Assembly (NCBI GenBank): GCA_012520945.1
Contig: JAAYNH010000104.1
Span: 34,140 to 98,139, forward strand
Origin: Treponema sp.
GTDB lineage: Bacteria; Spirochaetota; Spirochaetia; Treponematales; Treponemataceae
Direction: 5' to 3'
Length of the DNA stretch: 64,000 bases
Below the pieces are notes generated by a model, which had not been told where the DNA came from, did no database searches, and worked only from the letters and a program-made list of their open reading frames with translations. Made by a program: the position numbers and the translations under genes. Positions 59,885 to 64,000 of the stretch are shown piece after piece (the stretch's first letter is position 1; each line of letters opens with the position of its first letter).

Positions 59885-62800
59885 TGAAAAATTTATATTA
59901 TTTTTTAAAAAAAATATTTCCGACCATACTCATTTTGTTTTTTTGCTTTATAAACACTTTTGCTTATGATTTTTATTGGGAAAAGCCACAAATTATTTCA
60001 ACAGGAAATAACAAATTTCCAACCCAAGCACAAAACACAAAAAGCAACACAAGTGCGGTTTTTTGGCAAGAAATTGAACAACAAAAAAACACCACTGACA
60101 AAGGAAATATCTGGATTTCAGGCCTTATTTTTTCAGATAATAGAAATGATTGGAAAAAATTATCTAAAATTGCCGGTCCTTTTGCATATTCAGGAGATAT
60201 TCCTAATATAATTTCTTCAACTGTTTCAGATGATGGAACAATTTTGCTTGCCATTCAATCAAGTGCAAACAAAATAATAATTCTACGAACCTATGATAAT
60301 GGAATAAATTTTGTACAATCGGAAATTAATCACAACCTTTCTTTAATTGCTCCGCGCATTTATACTACATCAAAAAATAGTTATTTACTTTTTGCTACAA
60401 AAGGTAAAGATGAATCATTTAGTTTACTTTACGCTACCTCAGAAAATGGCATAGATTGGTCGGATTTTACAGAATTTGAACCTGCTATAGGTATAAACAA
60501 TCCTTTTTTTCCGGTTTTATGCACATTTGAAAATAAAGATTTAGTAATTTTTCAATCTTCATTTACAGCAGGAACTCGCCTTTCTTATCAATTATATACA
60601 ACAGTTTCTCAAGACGGTGGATATACATGGTCAATGCCAAATATGATTACAGGGCCGGAAAGCGTCAATGCAAATCAAATTTTTTCTAATTTTCATAACC
60701 AAAGACCAAATGCTTTCTTTTTTGAAGATAAAATTTATGTTGCATGGGAAAGAACATATTATTCATCAGAAAATGCACAAATTTACGTTAGCACATTAGA
60801 CAAATTTGGAAAGTCTTTAAGTAAACCTGAACTTATCTCAACCGGCAAAGGTAATGCCGCTTTTCCTATTTTATTTAATTTTGATAATAATCTTTGTGCT
60901 ACATGGTTTGACACTAGACGTGGCATAGAAACCGTATATTTAGCACAAAAAAAAGGTCTTATTTGGACAGAAACTTTAATTTCCGACGGTTCACGCGAAT
61001 CAATTTTCCCACTGCCTATAATGAGCAATTTTGGAAATGATTTACATATTTTTTGGCAACAAAAAATCACTTCCAATACAACAGGAATCGTACAACTATC
61101 TCCAGATAGAACAGTTACAAAACCTGTTTTAAAAGCATATTCATTTACGGAAGGCAAACGCTCCACGTCTGAAAAAATTTCTGCACAGATTGTTTTTCCG
61201 GAAGATTCTTCCGGCATTGCAGGTTATTCATGGATTTTTACACAAGATGAAAATAAAGAACCGCCAAAAGAATTTATGAACATGAGTAATCAAAAAATCA
61301 TAAATGCTAATGCGACGGAAGACGGAAAGTGGTTTTTAAAAGTTCGTGTCATAGATTATGCAGGAAACTGGTCAAATTTTGCTTCCCTTTCTTACTTTAA
61401 GGATACAACACCGCCAAAAGCACCTAAAATAACTTTACCTGAAATTGATGAACATGGTTTTGTTATTTCAAATACATTTCCCGTTAAATGGACAAAAGAC
61501 ACAACAGATGATGATGTTGCCGGCTATACATATTATTTACAACATATATCCGAAGATATTTCAGATATAAATCAAAGCATACATTTTAATGTGATAGCAC
61601 CACCGCCTCGTATTTTAACATCAAATATACAAACATCGTTTAATAATATTGATGACGGCCTTTATGCTTTCAGTGTTGCCGCAATCGACACGGTAGGCAA
61701 TATCAGCGATAGTTCCACTGTAAAACTTTATTTAAATAAATATATTCCATACACAACAATTTCAACTATAAATACAAAAATCGATACTTTCGGTACGATT
61801 AAAATAGATATTTTTGGAAAAGGATTCACAAGAGATGGTCATATTGAAGCAATTTATATCGATAAAGACGGAAAAGAACCTTATGAGTTAGTTTTGACAC
61901 AAAAATCTAAGGATTATAATATTTTTTCAGATAAACTTATCGGTAATATACAACTTGATGATATTGATGAAGGAAATTATAAAATTGGACTAATGCACTC
62001 AAGTCGTGGACTTTATATGAGTCAAAATATTTTAAATATTACAAACATCGGAACAATAAAAATTGGAGATTATTCACATACATTTGCACCTGAATGGAAG
62101 ATTTTGCCTAATAAAACGAAATATTCTGTGCAAACATCCGACATAATTTTATGGAGCATTTTTGTAATTGCTACTCTTGGCCTGTTTTTTACATTACACG
62201 GAATTTCCAATGTTGCCAAAGATGCTTTTACAATTCGTCATGAGGTAATTGCTCTGTTACAAGGAGATATTATGCAAAAAGAAAAAAAACGTAAAACAGC
62301 GGATTTAAAAAGTCGTGGCGGAAGTTTGCGTTATAAATTGATTATGTTTACCGCAGGATTAATCATGATGATTATTTTACTCGTGTCAATTCCTCTTGGT
62401 TGGCTCATGACAAAAAACCAGGAAAAAACTTTAACTTCAGGTTTGTGCGACCGCATTGAAGTTTTATTAGATAGTATGTCATCTAGTGCCAGAACTTATT
62501 TGCCAAGTGAAAATATTTTGGAGCTTAGTTTTTTACCGAATCAAGCTACTGCATTAAATGAAGCAAAATATGCAACTATTTTAGGAATGAAATCTAACTC
62601 AACAAATACTAACTTAAATTATATTTGGGCAACAAATGATATGAATATTTCTGAGAAAGCTTCTAGCAATATTATAACTTTTGGTATGACAACACTTGGA
62701 GGAGTTGATATTGTTGAAATAACAGAAAAATGCTCAAAATTAAATGATGAAGTTGTAGAAAAAGTTGGTGAAATGGCTAAAACAATTAGTAGTTTGACAA

Positions 62801-64000
62801 CAGAGGCGGTAGGACTTGCTTTACGCACAGATAAAAAATCTGAAGAAAGACGCAATGAATTGCAAAGAATCACAAATCAGCTTTCAGAAAAATTGACAAA
62901 CGAATTAAGTAATTTTAGTAAAATTGGAACAGGTTCAATTCCGCAATTTAATTTGGAACAATTAGATAGAGAAAACACAAAATATCTTTTTTACAAACCC
63001 ATTTTATACAGACAAGGCTCGGAACAAGTTTTTGTTCGCGGAATTATTGTTACAGAAATTTCCACAGAAAATTTGCTTAATACAATTGTCAATAACAGAA
63101 AACAAATGATTGTCGTAACGGGTATAATTGCATTAATAGCTCTTTTAATTGGAACGGTTTTAACAATGCTTCTTGCATCAATCATTATTAGTCCAATTAA
63201 AAAATTAGTAAAACAGGTAAATTTAATTGCTCGAACAGGTGACAAAACAAAACTCGAAGGGCGTAAAATAGAAATAAAATCAAATGATGAAATTGGCATG
63301 CTTGGTCAAAGCATAAATACCATGACAGAAGAATTGGTTGAAAACGAAAGAAACAATCAATTTTTACTTGGTGCACAAGAAGTACAACGTTCTTTTGTAC
63401 CGTTAAATGATTTAGAAGGTTCTCCCGGATTAAAAAGCACAGTTGGAAATATGCAACTGGGCTCATCTTCTTTATTTGTTTATTATCAAGGAGCAAAAGG
63501 TGTTTCCGGAGACTATTTTGACTGCATAAAGTTAGATGACAAAAAATATGCAATTATAAAATGTGACGTTTCAGGCAAAGGTGCTAATGCCGCTTTAATA
63601 GCAGCAGTAGTTGCAACTCTATTTAAGGAACATTTTAAAAATTCAAAAGAAAAAAACATATCAAAAGAATTAGCAACTTTAGCATACAAAATAAATGATG
63701 CAATTGAGGCAATGAATTTAAAAGGAAAATTTGCAGCATATACTTTATGTATTTTTGACAATGAAAAAAATGATTTGTATTTTTGTAACGCCGGTGATAA
63801 TATCATTAATTATTATGACGCAACGGAAGGCAGAAAAAAAACTCTAACATTACCGGAAACACCGCCTGCAGGTCCTTTCCCGACATTTATGATTGAAATG
63901 AAAAGTGGATACCCTACTCAAAAAATAAAACTAAATAAAGGAGACGTTTTATTTTTATATACTGACGGCATAGAAGAAGCAAAACGATTATACAAAAATG
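59884..64000 (+). CDS. Membrane sensor with beta-propeller-like exterior, HAMP and SpoIIE/PP2C phosphatase domain (cut by window edge)
   Basis: The partial product (1372 codons in the window) has a signal peptide. A roughly 500-residue sialidase/BNR-like propeller with YTWS-, DGINF- and DTRRG-type blades follows, then two Ig/FN3-like modules. A membrane helix lies near 755-775 and a second helix near 825-845. An extracytoplasmic helical linker leads to a third helix near 1080-1100, a HAMP domain (ISPIKKLVKQVNLIARTGD) and a SpoIIE phosphatase domain with GVSGDYFDCIKLDD, CDVSGKGANAALIAA and LFLYTDGIEEA, the metal aspartates intact. It may dephosphorylate a partner of an anti-sigma pathway, but no such gene is in view. 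ATG overlaps the upstream stop by 1 nt. Confidence 0.92.
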   Translation, partial: MKNLYYFLKKIFPTILILFFCFINTFAYDFYWEKPQIISTGNNKFPTQAQNTKSNTSAVFWQEIEQQKNTTDKGNIWISGLIFSDNRNDWKKLSKIAGPFAYSGDIPNIISSTVSDDGTILLAIQSSANKIIILRTYDNGINFVQSEINHNLSLIAPRIYTTSKNSYLLFATKGKDESFSLLYATSENGIDWSDFTEFEPAIGINNPFFPVLCTFENKDLVIFQSSFTAGTRLSYQLYTTVSQDGGYTWSMPNMITGPESVNANQIFSNFHNQRPNAFFFEDKIYVAWERTYYSSENAQIYVSTLDKFGKSLSKPELISTGKGNAAFPILFNFDNNLCATWFDTRRGIETVYLAQKKGLIWTETLISDGSRESIFPLPIMSNFGNDLHIFWQQKITSNTTGIVQLSPDRTVTKPVLKAYSFTEGKRSTSEKISAQIVFPEDSSGIAGYSWIFTQDENKEPPKEFMNMSNQKIINANATEDGKWFLKVRVIDYAGNWSNFASLSYFKDTTPPKAPKITLPEIDEHGFVISNTFPVKWTKDTTDDDVAGYTYYLQHISEDISDINQSIHFNVIAPPPRILTSNIQTSFNNIDDGLYAFSVAAIDTVGNISDSSTVKLYLNKYIPYTTISTINTKIDTFGTIKIDIFGKGFTRDGHIEAIYIDKDGKEPYELVLTQKSKDYNIFSDKLIGNIQLDDIDEGNYKIGLMHSSRGLYMSQNILNITNIGTIKIGDYSHTFAPEWKILPNKTKYSVQTSDIILWSIFVIATLGLFFTLHGISNVAKDAFTIRHEVIALLQGDIMQKEKKRKTADLKSRGGSLRYKLIMFTAGLIMMIILLVSIPLGWLMTKNQEKTLTSGLCDRIEVLLDSMSSSARTYLPSENILELSFLPNQATALNEAKYATILGMKSNSTNTNLNYIWATNDMNISEKASSNIITFGMTTLGGVDIVEITEKCSKLNDEVVEKVGEMAKTISSLTTEAVGLALRTDKKSEERRNELQRITNQLSEKLTNELSNFSKIGTGSIPQFNLEQLDRENTKYLFYKPILYRQGSEQVFVRGIIVTEISTENLLNTIVNNRKQMIVVTGIIALIALLIGTVLTMLLASIIISPIKKLVKQVNLIARTGDKTKLEGRKIEIKSNDEIGMLGQSINTMTEELVENERNNQFLLGAQEVQRSFVPLNDLEGSPGLKSTVGNMQLGSSSLFVYYQGAKGVSGDYFDCIKLDDKKYAIIKCDVSGKGANAALIAAVVATLFKEHFKNSKEKNISKELATLAYKINDAIEAMNLKGKFAAYTLCIFDNEKNDLYFCNAGDNIINYYDATEGRKKTLTLPETPPAGPFPTFMIEMKSGYPTQKIKLNKGDVLFLYTDGIEEAKRLYKN

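Noticed and set aside
1..64000. CRISPR arrays, tRNA or rRNA genes, insertion sequences, prophage or a replication origin
   Set aside because: No regularly spaced repeats, transposase or phage genes, or cloverleaf-like GC-rich stretches were found on reading both strands; the window is gene-dense with no gap above 300 nt that is not explained.

Overview
The window is a low-GC (roughly 30 % by eye), gene-dense chromosomal segment from a spirochaete, most likely a Treponema-like member of the Spirochaetota. The best evidence is a tandem pair of periplasmic flagellar sheath (FlaA) genes beside class II fructose-bisphosphate aldolase, an arrangement I recall from Treponema pallidum. A UPF0164-family protein (a family I know mainly from treponemes), a PRPP synthetase longer than the usual type, and many Sec-dependent and lipoprotein signal peptides agree with this. 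I see no prophage, insertion sequence, CRISPR array, tRNA or rRNA. It reads as core genome with a few accessory or decaying loci.

Layout. 1-7.9 kb (minus): a compact division cluster mraZ-rsmH-ftsL-like-murF-ftsW-ftsQ-ftsA-ftsZ followed by a xerC/D-type recombinase cut by the window edge. The cluster has a clear MraZ operator at its head. 8-11.5 kb: a divergent nuclease-like gene, two flaA genes and fba. 11.5-12.7 kb: a GC-rich structured island and a broken lipoprotein gene. 12.7-19.9 kb: a GGDEF-PilZ protein, rpmB, prs with an FGGY kinase, an MBL-fold hydrolase, a membrane protein, sppA and an HTH-receiver regulator. 20-21.9 kb (minus): rplM-rpsI-recX behind a two-hairpin leader. 22-26.8 kb: an RpiB-family isomerase, a large SBP-SBP-GGDEF-EAL-PAS sensor and plsC. 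26.8-32.3 kb (minus): pyk, a HAD phosphatase and larE-larB-larC (nickel-pincer cofactor synthesis). 32.5-36.9 kb (minus): rnhB, a secreted beta-helix protein, a phosphoribosyltransferase and a GH18-like lipoprotein. 37-41 kb: a secreted alpha/beta hydrolase, an Mrp ATPase and an RNase II/R-family exonuclease. 41-50 kb: an orphan sugar-ABC ATPase (MsmX/UgpC type), an M16 protease, a lipoprotein, a cysteine desulfurase and a NitT/TauT-like ABC transporter. 50-64 kb: a giant ankyrin lipoprotein, a DUF4912 protein beside a GH57 homologue that has lost key catalytic residues, a UPF0164 protein, a TPR-rich exported protein and a propeller-HAMP-SpoIIE phosphatase running off the window.

Themes. (1) Cyclic-di-GMP signalling appears twice, as GGDEF fused to PilZ and as a substrate-binding-protein-type sensor with a degenerate GGDEF and an intact EAL. 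(2) Several genes lack a Shine-Dalgarno sequence and carry a -10-like hexamer 6-10 nt before the start codon, which suggests leaderless or near-leaderless mRNAs. (3) Two regulatory elements are readable directly: four GTGG boxes at exact 10-nt spacing before mraZ, and two back-to-back hairpins in the rplM leader. The most unusual protein-level observation is the catalytically altered GH57/DUF4912 pair.
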